From contig JAUMUD010000010.1 in assembly GCA_030530875.1 (NCBI GenBank), positions 1 through 64,000 on the forward strand: a stretch of 64,000 bases of DNA, written 5' to 3'. Below, in pieces: positions 44,775 through 54,055 of the stretch. The stretch comes from Corynebacterium sp. GTDB taxonomy: Bacteria; Actinomycetota; Actinomycetes; Mycobacteriales; Mycobacteriaceae. Position numbers and translations under genes: made by a program. The stretch's first letter is position 1. Every line of letters begins with the position of its first letter. The notes below the pieces were generated by a model. It saw only the letters and a program-made list of their open reading frames with translations, ran no database searches and was not told where the DNA came from.

Positions 44775-44837
44775 TTGTTTAAACCCAAACTTTTGCCCAG
44801 ATGTTGTTCCACTGGGCACTACTAGACAGGAGAAATT

Positions 44838-45440
44838 ATGGCTGTTTATGAACTTCCAGAACTCGACTACGCTTATGATGCTCTTGAGCCACACATCAGC
44901 GCCGAGATTATGGAGCTTCACCACTCCAAGCACCACGCCAACTATGTTGCTGGCGCCAATGCTGCGCTTGAGGCTCTGGAGAAGGCCCGTGAAGCTGGCA
45001 CCATCGGTGCTGAGGTAACCGCTCTCTCCAAGAACCTGGCCTTCAACCTTGGTGGCCACACCAACCACTCCATCTTCTGGAAGAACCTCTCTCCAAATGG
45101 TGGCGGCGAGCCAACCGGCGAACTGGCTGCAGCCATCGAGCGCGACTTTGGTTCCTTCGAGGCTTTCAAGGCTCACTTCTCTGCTGCTGCTCTGGGTCTC
45201 CAGGGTTCCGGCTGGGCAGTGCTCGGTTATGACCACATCGCCAACCGCCTCGTCGTTGAGCAGATGACCGACCAGCAGGGTAACCTCTCCGTGAACCTCA
45301 CTCCACTGCTTCTCCTCGATATGTGGGAGCACGCATTCTACCTCCAGTACAAGAATGTGAAGGCCGACTACGTCAAGGCCGTGTGGAATGTCTTCAACTG
45401 GGAGGACGTTGCTGAGCGTTACGCCAAGGCAACCAAGTAA
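44838..45440 (+). CDS. sodA: Superoxide dismutase (Mn type)
   Basis: This 200-residue enzyme removes superoxide. Metal ligands are the His in [12 protein letters not shown], the His in [10 protein letters not shown], and Asp and His in [24 protein letters not shown] carries the Gln typical of manganese enzymes. There is no signal peptide. AGGAG precedes the ATG. The gene forms its own unit, with a palindromic promoter region and a terminator. Confidence 0.96.
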   Translation: MAVYELPELDYAYDALEPHISAEIMELHHSKHHANYVAGANAALEALEKAREAGTIGAEVTALSKNLAFNLGGHTNHSIFWKNLSPNGGGEPTGELAAAIERDFGSFEAFKAHFSAAALGLQGSGWAVLGYDHIANRLVVEQMTDQQGNLSVNLTPLLLLDMWEHAFYLQYKNVKADYVKAVWNVFNWEDVAERYAKATK

Positions 45441-45450
45441 TGTGATTTTC

Positions 45451-45477
45451 AGAGGGCTGCTTGCAGCCCTCTTTTTC
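45451..45477 (+). terminator. Rho-independent terminator of sodA
   Basis: AGAGGGCTGC and GCAGCCCTCT are perfect arms with a two-base loop, followed by TTTTTC. The next gene starts only eight bases on. Confidence 0.92.
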
Positions 45478-45484
45478 TATATCT

Positions 45485-46672
45485 ATGACGTATATTCACC
45501 GAGGAGAAAAATCATATAATCGAGCAATTTTCGCCATTCTGCTCGCCGGCCTAGCCACCTTCAATTGCCTTTACTGCACGCAGGCCCTGCTGCCAACACT
45601 TAGCCATCATTTCAACCTCAGCGCCGACCAAGCCGCACTGAGTATCTCCATGGCCACCGCAGCACTCGCCATCTGTGTGGTTCCCGCCAGTGTTCTTTCT
45701 GAGCGTTGGGGCCGTGGCAGGATTCTTCTAATCTCGGTGACTGCTGCAGCAATTCTCAGCGTGATTCTGCCGCTATCCCCTACCTTCAATGTCTTTATCG
45801 CCGGCCGATTCCTTCAAGGCATGTTTATTGCCGGCGTGCCTGCTGTCGCGATGACCTGGCTCGCGGAAGAGATGGCACCCAATGATCTACCTCGTGCCAT
45901 GGGCATCTATATCTCCGGCAATTCCATCGGCGGTCTGCTCGGCCGAATCATCCCAAGCATCCTCATTGAGTGGATGTCCTGGCACTTCGCCCTTCTGTGC
46001 AGTGGCCTCTTAGCACTGGCGTGCGCAATTGGCATGATTATCATGCTGCCACGCCAGCGAAATTTCCAACCAAAGAAGCTCACCTTGCTCGGTGAGACCC
46101 GCGCCATGATTGGCCACTGGAAGACCCCACGCCTGGTGCACATCTTCCTCATTGGCTTCCTCACGATGGGCGCCTTCGTGTCCATGTTCAATTACGCCGG
46201 CTATCACCTCATCGAGCGCTTCCACCTCTCCGATGCGCACATCGGCGCTATCTTCCTGGTCTACCTAATGGGCTCGGTGACCTCGGCGCGCATTGGCTGG
46301 ATGATTGATAAATTCGGTCGTGGCAAGACCCTGATTCTGACCGTACTGGCCATGGCTATCGGGGCAGCCATTACTATTCTTGGAAATCTCGTACTCTTCC
46401 TCATCGGCATTATCCTCTTCACCGGTGGCTTCTTTGCGGCTCATTCCACGGTTTCGGGTTGGATTGGTTCCATTGCTAAGAAAAATCGTGCTGAGGCTTC
46501 CTCAACCTACCTGCTCTGCTACTACCTTGGTTCCTCCATTCTCGGTTGGGCCACGGGCCACGTGCTTGTTGCCTATGGTTGGGGCCCGACGGTGCTGTGG
46601 ATGATTCTGATGGTACTCATTGCTCTTGCTCTGGCATTCTCCTTGCGCCATCTCACGGCCTCGAAAAATTAG
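45485..46672 (+). CDS. Major facilitator superfamily transporter (YnfM/arabinose-exporter type)
   Basis: This 395-residue protein has 12 membrane spans. LSERWGRGRILLIS after span 2 and the related IDKFGRGKTLILT after span 8 are the MFS loop motifs. It resembles the inner-membrane MFS exporters of the YnfM group; the substrate is unknown. The ATG at 45485 is preferred over an in-frame codon at 45461, which lies inside the sodA terminator. Its stop overlaps that of the next gene by four bases (TTAG). Confidence 0.85.
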   Translation: MTYIHRGEKSYNRAIFAILLAGLATFNCLYCTQALLPTLSHHFNLSADQAALSISMATAALAICVVPASVLSERWGRGRILLISVTAAAILSVILPLSPTFNVFIAGRFLQGMFIAGVPAVAMTWLAEEMAPNDLPRAMGIYISGNSIGGLLGRIIPSILIEWMSWHFALLCSGLLALACAIGMIIMLPRQRNFQPKKLTLLGETRAMIGHWKTPRLVHIFLIGFLTMGAFVSMFNYAGYHLIERFHLSDAHIGAIFLVYLMGSVTSARIGWMIDKFGRGKTLILTVLAMAIGAAITILGNLVLFLIGIILFTGGFFAAHSTVSGWIGSIAKKNRAEASSTYLLCYYLGSSILGWATGHVLVAYGWGPTVLWMILMVLIALALAFSLRHLTASKN

Positions 46673-47481
46673 CGCTTACGACGCCTCTTTTGCTTGCGGT
46701 TATATTTTGCCCGCGCATCTGCACGGTCCTGCTCACGCCATTGGTTAAGAATTTTCATCTGGTCTTCTTTCTGCTCAAGCAAGTGCTTAACGCCGAAGAA
46801 GCAGACCACACCGAGTGCCTGACGTGGGGTTAGCTCAGTGTGGTTGGCAAGGAAGCAAATTCCAAGGCGGGAGAGAATACGCCACTGACTTTTGGTCAGA
46901 TCAATGCGGACCGATACGGTGCCATCCTTTTGGGCCATATAATCCACAGCGAAGCCAATATCCGAAGCATCGTCATCAAGAAGATCCTTCATTGCTGGTT
47001 CTTCAACCCTTGGCTTTGCAGGTGTAAGCGCGCGGCTGACCTTCTGCTTGATGGCCACGCCAGCTTCCACAGCACGCTCCAGCCAGAGCTTTACCTCCCC
47101 AGCAAGGCTCGTGCGGTTAGCGGTCTTATTGGCCGCGGCATCGGCAAGAATTTCACGCATGCAGGCCAGGCGGTCTTCCCAGTTCTCAAGATGGTTGGTC
47201 TTATCGGCAAGGAAGCTGATAGTGTCCACGGAGAGATTCGCCTCAAGGGCATGGACGAAAAGCTCGCGATCGTCCATGAAACGACCAGCGGTCAGATAGC
47301 GCTTAGCATCAAGCCCAGCAAGACTAGCATGTTGCTGCAGATCGGAGCGATCAAAGGGGGATTCTGTGCCATAGTCGAGCCAGAATTTGCGTGCGCTCAG
47401 AAGCTCAAGACCACGACCGGCACTGAAGGTATCAGTCTCCGGGGCATCATAGAGTTCCAGCAGGTCAACCTGATTAAACAT
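46669..47481 (-). CDS. Cytosolic protein of unknown function with basic tail
   Basis: I do not recognise this 270-residue protein. It has no signal or membrane span. The first 130 residues are acidic and helical with LDAKRYLTAGRFMDD; the middle is a short linker; residues of about 175-230 have VRIDLTKSQWRILSRLGIC and LTPRQALGVVCFFGVKHLL, resembling a compact helical fold. The last 25 residues are strongly basic (NRKQKRRRKR), fitting nucleic-acid binding. It converges with the MFS gene and is divergent from the nitrite reductase. Confidence 0.75.
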   Translation of the reverse strand: MFNQVDLLELYDAPETDTFSAGRGLELLSARKFWLDYGTESPFDRSDLQQHASLAGLDAKRYLTAGRFMDDRELFVHALEANLSVDTISFLADKTNHLENWEDRLACMREILADAAANKTANRTSLAGEVKLWLERAVEAGVAIKQKVSRALTPAKPRVEEPAMKDLLDDDASDIGFAVDYMAQKDGTVSVRIDLTKSQWRILSRLGICFLANHTELTPRQALGVVCFFGVKHLLEQKEDQMKILNQWREQDRADARAKYNRKQKRRRKR

Positions 47482-47850
47482 GTCCTTTACCTTTCAAGTT
47501 TGTGGTTTTTTCTGGGGTGTTTTTTGGTTGCCTTGAGCCTAGTTACGCAACTCGTTTTCATCAACCGGGGGTAATTCCCGCGAGCATAAAAATTTGCTGT
47601 GAATTTGTCACTCGATCGGGATTAAAAGGCCTAAATCGTCTAATGATATGAGGCTTCGGCCGGGATTTCGCATGCCCAAATAATTTATAAGCCTCTGACC
47701 AGCACTTTTAGTTTATGCAAACTGAGATAAGCCAAGTAAAATTCTTAGGAAAGTTTTTTCACCGGGGGTAGCAGCACTAAGGCTACATTTTTGCTACCCT
47801 GTGACGCGGAATACACTATGCTAAGGCTTTTTGCACTAATATGGTTCCCT
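47482..47850. other. 369-bp intergenic region upstream of the nitrite reductase
   Basis: No gene is seen. The 10-bp direct repeat ACCGGGGGTA occurs at 47564 and 47761. The second copy begins the inverted repeat at 47766-47799. The rest is AT-rich. Confidence 0.5.
47766..47799. promoter_or_regulatory. Inverted repeat upstream of the nitrite reductase
   Basis: GGGTAGCA and TGCTACCC are perfect 8-bp arms about 50-85 bases before the ATG at 47851. Place and symmetry fit an operator; the regulator is not known. Confidence 0.4.
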
Positions 47851-50421
47851 ATGGATAAACCTACGGATACCCCCGCAGATCAGCCCAGGGAAAAGCCACA
47901 GGAACACACAGGAAATTCCCAGGCTTCGGGTCGCCCACAGTCCCTCGGCATGCCAACCACCGGCAAGCTTAAGCAATGGGATCGCCGTGTGTGGCACCGT
48001 CGTGCAAGCCAGCCGGTCACTATCTGGTTGGCTCTCATTGTGCTTGCTGGTTTGGCACACCCATTCCTGCCAAACCGCCACTGGGTGCTCATTCACCTCT
48101 TCACCCTTGGTGCGGTAACCAACTCGATTATTCTCTGGTCCCAGCACTTCACAGAGAAGTTCCTCGGCCAGGAATCCCCTGATTCCGCCCGCCCGTGGCA
48201 GCTGAAGCGCATCTATATCCTCAACGTAGGTATTGTCATTACCGTCATTGGCCAGATGTGTTATTTCTGGCCGGTAACCGCCGTGGGCTCGGTGGTGATT
48301 GGTCTCATTGCGCTTATCCACGCATGGTCCCTCTACCGCCAGTATTCGACTGCTGACCAGGGGCGTCGATACGCCCCTGGTGTCTTGGCCTACATGGCCG
48401 GTTGCTGCTGCCTGCCAATCGGCGCCTTCTTTGGCGTACTCAATGCCACTGGCCTCGACTTCCACCTGGCCCATATCTCAGTCAACGTCCTTGGCTTCCT
48501 GGGATTCGCTGCCTATGGTTCCCTGGTTCTTCTCTTCCCAACCATCTGGCGCACACAGAGTGCCGGTGAAAATGTGAAGCCAACCTTGGGCTTTATGGCC
48601 CTTGGTGTGGCAGTGACCTTGGCTGGTTCCCTTGACCACCGCGCAGTCATTATCCGTATTGGTCTGGTTATTTATGCTCTGGCCTGGATTTTTGCCTATC
48701 GCCCATGGCTTAAGAACATTATTACTGTTTTGAAGGACCCACGTGACCGCGTGACCTTCGCCTCCCTCTCGGTAGCTTTGGCACCACTGTGGCTCATTGG
48801 CTCCATTATCTGGTTGGCCACGACGGACCTAAAGACCATGCCAACTATCGCCCTGGTTGTTGGTTTCGGCGCCCAGCTGCTTATCGGTGTAATGAGCTTC
48901 CTGCTACCTTCGACCATCGGTGGTGGGCCCGGCGCGGTGCGTGCCGGCCTCTATGCGGTAAACCGTTGGGGTATTTTCCGCTCCACGGCCCTCAATGTTG
49001 GCCTGGCTGTGTGGCTAATGCCGGTGAGCTCCTGGCTCAAGATTTTCATGAGTCTGGTTTCTCTGGTGGCTCTCGCGCTCTTCATTCCGTTCATTAAGGG
49101 TGCGGTTTCTGCACAGCGTGCTGTTTTGATGAAGAAGGCGGAGGCTCCCGAGCCAATCAAGCGTCCTGCTTGGGGTCAGGCTACTTTTGCCCTGGCTGTT
49201 ATTGCCGTTGTGGTTGCGCTTTCTGGTGGTGCGGTTGGCTCCAAGCCTGAGACCACGCAGACCGCTGCCGTAACCCCAACCGGGCATACCACTGAGGTCA
49301 CTATTCATACTGATGGCATGCGCTTTGTACCGAATGTGATTCAGGTGCCAAAGGGCGACCGTCTGGTCATTACCCTCAATAACACCGACCCAAATATCCA
49401 CGACCTGAAGCTGGCTACTGGCCAGGAGACTGGTCGTCTGAGTTCCAATGAGTCTGCCACCATTGATGCGGGCATTATTGGTTCCGATGTTGCTGGTTGG
49501 TGCACCATTGCTGGCCACCGCCAGCACGGCATGACACTGACCATTACCACCACGGATACTGCTTCCAATGGTGTTCAACCTTCGGATCACTATCGTGATC
49601 CATCCCTGGCGCCGGCTGATACCTCGACCACGGTGCATAAGGTCAATTTTGATATTTCCGAGATTGAGGATGGTCGCGGCTGGTGGACCTTCAATGGTCA
49701 GCCAATGGGCCCAACTCTTCGCGGTAAGGTGGGTGACACCTTCGAGGTGACCGTGACCAACCATGGTTCCATTACCCACTCCATTGACTTCCATGCGGGC
49801 ATGGTGAGCCCGGATAATGTCATGAAGAGTATCCAGCCGGGCGAGTCCCTGGTCTATACCTTCAAGGCTGAGCACTCGGGTATTTGGATGTACCACTGTG
49901 GCACTATGCCGGTGTCCATGCACATTGCGGCCGGCATGTTCGGTGCCGTGATTATTGACCCACCAAATCTTGCCCCAGTGGATCACGAGTACGTCCTGGT
50001 CCAGTCTGAGGTTTATGGTCTGAATACGACCAAGGATGCGCCGGTGGATGCCGATAAGCTCAAGGCTGGTACCCCAGATGCAGTGGTCTTCAATGGCTAT
50101 GAGAACCAGTATGATTCCCACCCAATCACCATCAACCATGGTGAAACCGCTCGCTTCTGGCTTCTCGACGCCGGCCCTAACCTCTCCGAATCCTTCCACA
50201 TTGTGGGCACCCAGTTCCACCGTGTGTACAAGGAAGGCGCATATCTGCTTGGTGATCCAGCTCAGCCGCAAACTACTGGCGGCTCACAGTCCTTGGATCT
50301 CCTGGCTGCCCAGGGTGGTTTCGTGGAGGCTGCCTTCCCTGAGGCTGGTACTTACACCATGGTGAACCACCAGTTCATCGATGCGGAACGTGGTGCCCAC
50401 GGCAAGATTATTGTCCAGTAG
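47851..50421 (+). CDS. nirK: Membrane-fused copper-containing nitrite reductase
   Basis: This protein has about 856 residues. Residues of about 30-430 hold some ten membrane spans. A plastocyanin-like domain follows (about 465-555) with the type 1 copper set NIHDLKL and GWCTIAGHRQHGM. The last 300 residues are two cupredoxin domains of the NirK type: HSIDFHAG (catalytic Asp and type 2 His), MYHCGTMPVSMHIAAGM (type 1 Cys, His, Met and type 2 His) and ESFHIVGTQFH (catalytic His). The reaction is reduction of nitrite to nitric oxide. The frame is open from 47791; the ATG at 47851 starts the hydrophilic N-terminus. No nitric oxide reductase lies nearby. Confidence 0.88.
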   Translation: MDKPTDTPADQPREKPQEHTGNSQASGRPQSLGMPTTGKLKQWDRRVWHRRASQPVTIWLALIVLAGLAHPFLPNRHWVLIHLFTLGAVTNSIILWSQHFTEKFLGQESPDSARPWQLKRIYILNVGIVITVIGQMCYFWPVTAVGSVVIGLIALIHAWSLYRQYSTADQGRRYAPGVLAYMAGCCCLPIGAFFGVLNATGLDFHLAHISVNVLGFLGFAAYGSLVLLFPTIWRTQSAGENVKPTLGFMALGVAVTLAGSLDHRAVIIRIGLVIYALAWIFAYRPWLKNIITVLKDPRDRVTFASLSVALAPLWLIGSIIWLATTDLKTMPTIALVVGFGAQLLIGVMSFLLPSTIGGGPGAVRAGLYAVNRWGIFRSTALNVGLAVWLMPVSSWLKIFMSLVSLVALALFIPFIKGAVSAQRAVLMKKAEAPEPIKRPAWGQATFALAVIAVVVALSGGAVGSKPETTQTAAVTPTGHTTEVTIHTDGMRFVPNVIQVPKGDRLVITLNNTDPNIHDLKLATGQETGRLSSNESATIDAGIIGSDVAGWCTIAGHRQHGMTLTITTTDTASNGVQPSDHYRDPSLAPADTSTTVHKVNFDISEIEDGRGWWTFNGQPMGPTLRGKVGDTFEVTVTNHGSITHSIDFHAGMVSPDNVMKSIQPGESLVYTFKAEHSGIWMYHCGTMPVSMHIAAGMFGAVIIDPPNLAPVDHEYVLVQSEVYGLNTTKDAPVDADKLKAGTPDAVVFNGYENQYDSHPITINHGETARFWLLDAGPNLSESFHIVGTQFHRVYKEGAYLLGDPAQPQTTGGSQSLDLLAAQGGFVEAAFPEAGTYTMVNHQFIDAERGAHGKIIVQ

Positions 50422-50424
50422 TTC

Positions 50425-51837
50425 CTAGTGCAGAAGATGCAGGCCTGGGGCCCCGGCGCGAAGCCAGTCCCTGACCATTTGCGTGGCCCGGCAATCATCG
50501 CAGTTATAGCGAAGAAGCCGGGCCTTTTCGCTTTCAATAGGGTTCTCTGGGTTGGTGGCAATGCGGAAGGAGTTAACACTCTTCTCGCCATTCAGGTCGC
50601 TTTCGATCCATTCAAAACCGGCAATGCGGGCAATGGTCTTGAGGCTAAGCCCCTGAAAGCTGTGAATATTGCGGCGGACCATCACAAAGACATCCACCCA
50701 TTCCTTGCTGGCAATAAACTCATTGACCTCATCGATGCTTGGCACACCAGGATAGCCCTCAAAGCGGATGGCGGATTCTCGCAGCCAGTAGTTTTCGCCC
50801 AATTCGGAATAGCAGAACGCAGCGAAGCTCTGCCCATTGGCATGGGCCTGCTCGCGGCGCTCCATCAGCCAGGCCCAGAAGGCAGCAAAGTTCTTAGCCT
50901 CACCCTCGTCACCCAGGCCCTCCCAGGTGATGAATGGGGTATAGCGTGCCCCATCCCAGCAGCCCCAGAGGTAGGCGCCCTGAAGGAGGTAGGCCTCCAT
51001 ATCAATATCAATTTCCACATCCCAACGTGGGATGGCTGGTGGGTCGACCTTGCGCAGGGCAGGTAGCTGGTTGCGATAGCCACGAGCCAAGGAAGAATAA
51101 ACAGGCAAGTTGGCATTAATAAGTTTCTGAACAGTATCCAATCCCTGTTCGCGCAGCTCTTCGGCTTTATCACCAGTGACTACGAGCGAGACATCATCAA
51201 TGGCCTGCAGTTCTTTTTCGCAGTACTGCCAAAAGCGACAATTGGCACATTCGCGCACGCGCTTAGCCCTGGTACCAATTACTGGCTCCGGAATACGGAA
51301 GCGCGAGGTCTCAAGTTCATAAACATGGGTGTCATCGGCGCTAATCAAGCCACCCCAGCCACTATCCAGGGCATAACTGTCCAGAATCGCAGCGGCAATG
51401 GCGAGGCGGTAGCCGTCGATAGGCGATTTGTGCTTGATATAGGTATTGGTACGAAAGCGCGAACCATGACCGAGAGTCTGCACATTACGGGTCCAGACCT
51501 GGCGGGTTTCATGGGGGCGCGCAATATGGTGGCGCGAAATCACGACCGGCATCCACAGAGGCCCGCGCTTAACCAAAAAGTCCAGGCTCACATCAAAACC
51601 CAGGTCAATAAAGCGCGCATTAAGAATCAGCGGTTCACCGGCAGCCATGCCCTCAAGGGTGCGAAATTCATCATCCTCCGCATCAAAGGCAGGTGGGGCA
51701 ATGGCCTGCATCTGCTCGCGGTGTTCGCGATTCTGCTCCTCTTTTTCCAGGTTTCTCTCAGTTGGAGGTGTGTCTGGGTAGCGTTGACTCTGGTAGAGGC
51801 GATATTTGCACCCGACTAGGTCCCGTGGACGAAACAT
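50425..51837 (-). CDS. TM0106-family RecB-like nuclease
   Basis: This 470-residue protein joins a RecB/Cas4-like nuclease part (about residues 1-215) with the Cys pattern CANCRFWQYC, which may hold an Fe-S cluster, to an RNase H-like part of YprB type (about 270-465) with VEIDIDMEAY at its start and YNCDDCRATQMVRDW at its end. The family is seen in many actinomycetes; its cellular role is unknown. Only three bases separate its stop from the nitrite-reductase stop. It is divergent from the DUF6474 gene. Confidence 0.85.
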   Translation of the reverse strand: MFRPRDLVGCKYRLYQSQRYPDTPPTERNLEKEEQNREHREQMQAIAPPAFDAEDDEFRTLEGMAAGEPLILNARFIDLGFDVSLDFLVKRGPLWMPVVISRHHIARPHETRQVWTRNVQTLGHGSRFRTNTYIKHKSPIDGYRLAIAAAILDSYALDSGWGGLISADDTHVYELETSRFRIPEPVIGTRAKRVRECANCRFWQYCEKELQAIDDVSLVVTGDKAEELREQGLDTVQKLINANLPVYSSLARGYRNQLPALRKVDPPAIPRWDVEIDIDMEAYLLQGAYLWGCWDGARYTPFITWEGLGDEGEAKNFAAFWAWLMERREQAHANGQSFAAFCYSELGENYWLRESAIRFEGYPGVPSIDEVNEFIASKEWVDVFVMVRRNIHSFQGLSLKTIARIAGFEWIESDLNGEKSVNSFRIATNPENPIESEKARLLRYNCDDCRATQMVRDWLRAGAPGLHLLH

Positions 51838-51893
51838 AGTGTTAAAATTTCTAGTAACTAAGAGACTCGATTTTCGATAAACAGAAGGTTGTC

Positions 51894-52352
51894 ATGGCTG
51901 ATAATGCGAAGCTGATTGCGAAGCTCTATAAGAAAGATTACCAGCGCCAAGCACGTGCGCTCAAAGCTGAACGCTCGATGAAGAAGCGTATGGCGGACCG
52001 CGAAATCAAGAAGATTCGCCTCCAGCGCAAGCAGTGGGCTCGTCTCTTCACTGCTCTTCGCTTTATTGTCCCACTGGTTCTTCCTGTGCTCTACCGTCTC
52101 GCAGTGAGCCTCCGTTCCAATAATGAGCAGGCTCTGTCCAAGCGTGTCGACGAGGTTCGTTCACTCATTGCTGCTTCCGATCTTCCTGCAGCCACGGTGG
52201 CTGACCTTTCTTCTCGTCTCGAAGCTATCAATGAGGCAGCCCGTTCTGCCCAGTTCCTTTCTGAGGATCAGCGTCGTCGTGCTCACCACACGATCAATAA
52301 TGACCTCAGCGCCATTGCGGAAGAGCTGAAGAAAGCATCCAATGGCAGTTAA
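51894..52352 (+). CDS. DUF6474 family protein
   Basis: This 152-residue corynebacterial protein starts MADNAKLIAKLYKKDYQ and is strongly basic and helical for 50 residues. A weakly hydrophobic stretch follows (about 51-68), then a charged helix pair with LSEDQRRRAHHTINNDLSAI. It is known in this genus as a DUF with no function. Its last 11 bases overlap the start of phoD, so the two genes are translated together. Confidence 0.85.
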   Translation: MADNAKLIAKLYKKDYQRQARALKAERSMKKRMADREIKKIRLQRKQWARLFTALRFIVPLVLPVLYRLAVSLRSNNEQALSKRVDEVRSLIAASDLPAATVADLSSRLEAINEAARSAQFLSEDQRRRAHHTINNDLSAIAEELKKASNGS

Positions 52353-53991
52353 TCCGTTCAACGGCGACCTTAGCCGCCGCACGGTCTTGAAGGCCGGAGC
52401 TGTTAGCGCAGCTACCGGCCCTTTTCTTAGCGCTAAGGCCGGCGCTGAGGAGGCATTCTCCCCTTTCCAGCACGGTATTGCCGCTGGTGATCCATGGCCA
52501 CAGAGCATTATTCTCTGGACCCGTGTGACCACGAGCCCGGAGGATACCCCTGGTTCAGAAAAGGGCATTCTTACCAATCTCACCTATGAGGTTTCTCCTA
52601 CTCCTCAGTTCAGCCAGATTGTGAGCACCGGCCCAGCCCAAGCCCTTCCGGAGCGCGACTCCACTGTCCATGTGGAGGCCGGTGGCCTTGCCCCTTATAC
52701 TGAGTATTGGTACCGCTTTAGGATTAGCGATGGTGCCTATGCTGGCCAGTATTCCCCGGTGGGCAAGTTTAAGACTGCCCCTGCTGCCGGCCAGAATCCT
52801 GGTCGCTTTAGGGCTGCCCTTCTGTCCTGCGCGAACTGGGAATCGGGCTATTTCCACGCTTATCGTGACTTGGCTCAACGTGGTGATATTGAGCTTGCCA
52901 TCCATGTGGGCGACTATATCTACGAGTATCAGACTGGTGAATATTGCGGTAAATACGGTGTGATCCGTGAACATGTACCAACCAATACGCTGGTCACCTT
53001 GAAGGACTTCCGTCAGCGTTATGGCCACTACCACACCGACCCTGACCTGCAGGCCGCGCACGCTGCTTGCGCTTGGACGGTAACCTGGGATGACCATGAA
53101 ATCTCCAATGATGCCTGGTCGGAGGGCTCCGAGTTTATCCATGATGCGGCCACCATGCAGGCCCGCAGGCAGGCTGCGCTGACTGCCTATTTGGAGTGGC
53201 TGCCACTTCGTGCCAATGCCTTTAGCGAGGGCGGCCATGTTTACCGAAACCTGCGCTTTGGTGATCTTTTCGAGCTTGACCTACTCGACCTTCGCTCCTA
53301 CCGTTCAGCCCCGGCTGAGTGGAAAGAGGCCTACAACCCTGACCGCACCATTATGGGCCAGGAACAGTTCCAGTGGTTGGAAAACCAGCTGTGCTCCTCC
53401 AATACGGTGTGGAATATTGTTGGCAATCCGGTCATGATGGCCCCAATTTTGATGCCGGCTGTGGACCGTAAATGGACCCAGGGTCTTTATGATCTTATTG
53501 GTTTCCCACTTGATGGTCTTCCTTATAATACGGATCAATGGGACGGTTTCCCCGTCGAACGCCAGCGCCTTCTGGAATTTATTCGCGATCAAAAACTGAA
53601 TAATGTCGTATTTATTACCGGCGATATTCATACTTCATGGTCCAGCGAAATTCCAATTATTCCTGGCGAATATGTACCGGGAACTACAAATGCTGTCGAA
53701 TTCGTCGGTCCATCAATTACCTCACCTAATATTGATGATATGTACAACCTACCAGACAATTCAGGCATTCCACCTGTAATTGCCCAGGCAGCGTTGTTCG
53801 CGAATCCATATACCAAGTATTGCGATCTTGAGCAGCATGGTTATTGTGTATTGGAAATCGCGACCGATTATATTCAATGCGATTGGATTTTCACTCACAA
53901 AAAGGAAGATCCAAACGCAACAATGTATATCGCAAAATCATTGCGAACTGCTCCAGGACGTGGCTTATTTCCGGCTGATAAATCATTGTAA
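52342..53991 (+). CDS. phoD: PhoD-type alkaline phosphatase/phosphodiesterase
   Basis: This 549-residue enzyme is exported by the Tat path: DLSRRTVLKAG is a twin-arginine motif. Metal sites of the PhoD domain show in SCANWESGYF, HVGDYIYEY, WDDHEISND and TGDIHTSW. It releases phosphate from organic esters outside the cell. The start has no own ribosome site apart from the end of the DUF6474 gene. Codon use shifts to A/T-ending codons over the last 140 codons, unlike the first part. Confidence 0.93.
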   Translation: MAVNPFNGDLSRRTVLKAGAVSAATGPFLSAKAGAEEAFSPFQHGIAAGDPWPQSIILWTRVTTSPEDTPGSEKGILTNLTYEVSPTPQFSQIVSTGPAQALPERDSTVHVEAGGLAPYTEYWYRFRISDGAYAGQYSPVGKFKTAPAAGQNPGRFRAALLSCANWESGYFHAYRDLAQRGDIELAIHVGDYIYEYQTGEYCGKYGVIREHVPTNTLVTLKDFRQRYGHYHTDPDLQAAHAACAWTVTWDDHEISNDAWSEGSEFIHDAATMQARRQAALTAYLEWLPLRANAFSEGGHVYRNLRFGDLFELDLLDLRSYRSAPAEWKEAYNPDRTIMGQEQFQWLENQLCSSNTVWNIVGNPVMMAPILMPAVDRKWTQGLYDLIGFPLDGLPYNTDQWDGFPVERQRLLEFIRDQKLNNVVFITGDIHTSWSSEIPIIPGEYVPGTTNAVEFVGPSITSPNIDDMYNLPDNSGIPPVIAQAALFANPYTKYCDLEQHGYCVLEIATDYIQCDWIFTHKKEDPNATMYIAKSLRTAPGRGLFPADKSL

Positions 53992-54055
53992 TTTGGCTTA
54001 AAATAGTTTATTCTATTTATGTTGAATTCAATTCAAGCCAGAAAGAGTGATATTA

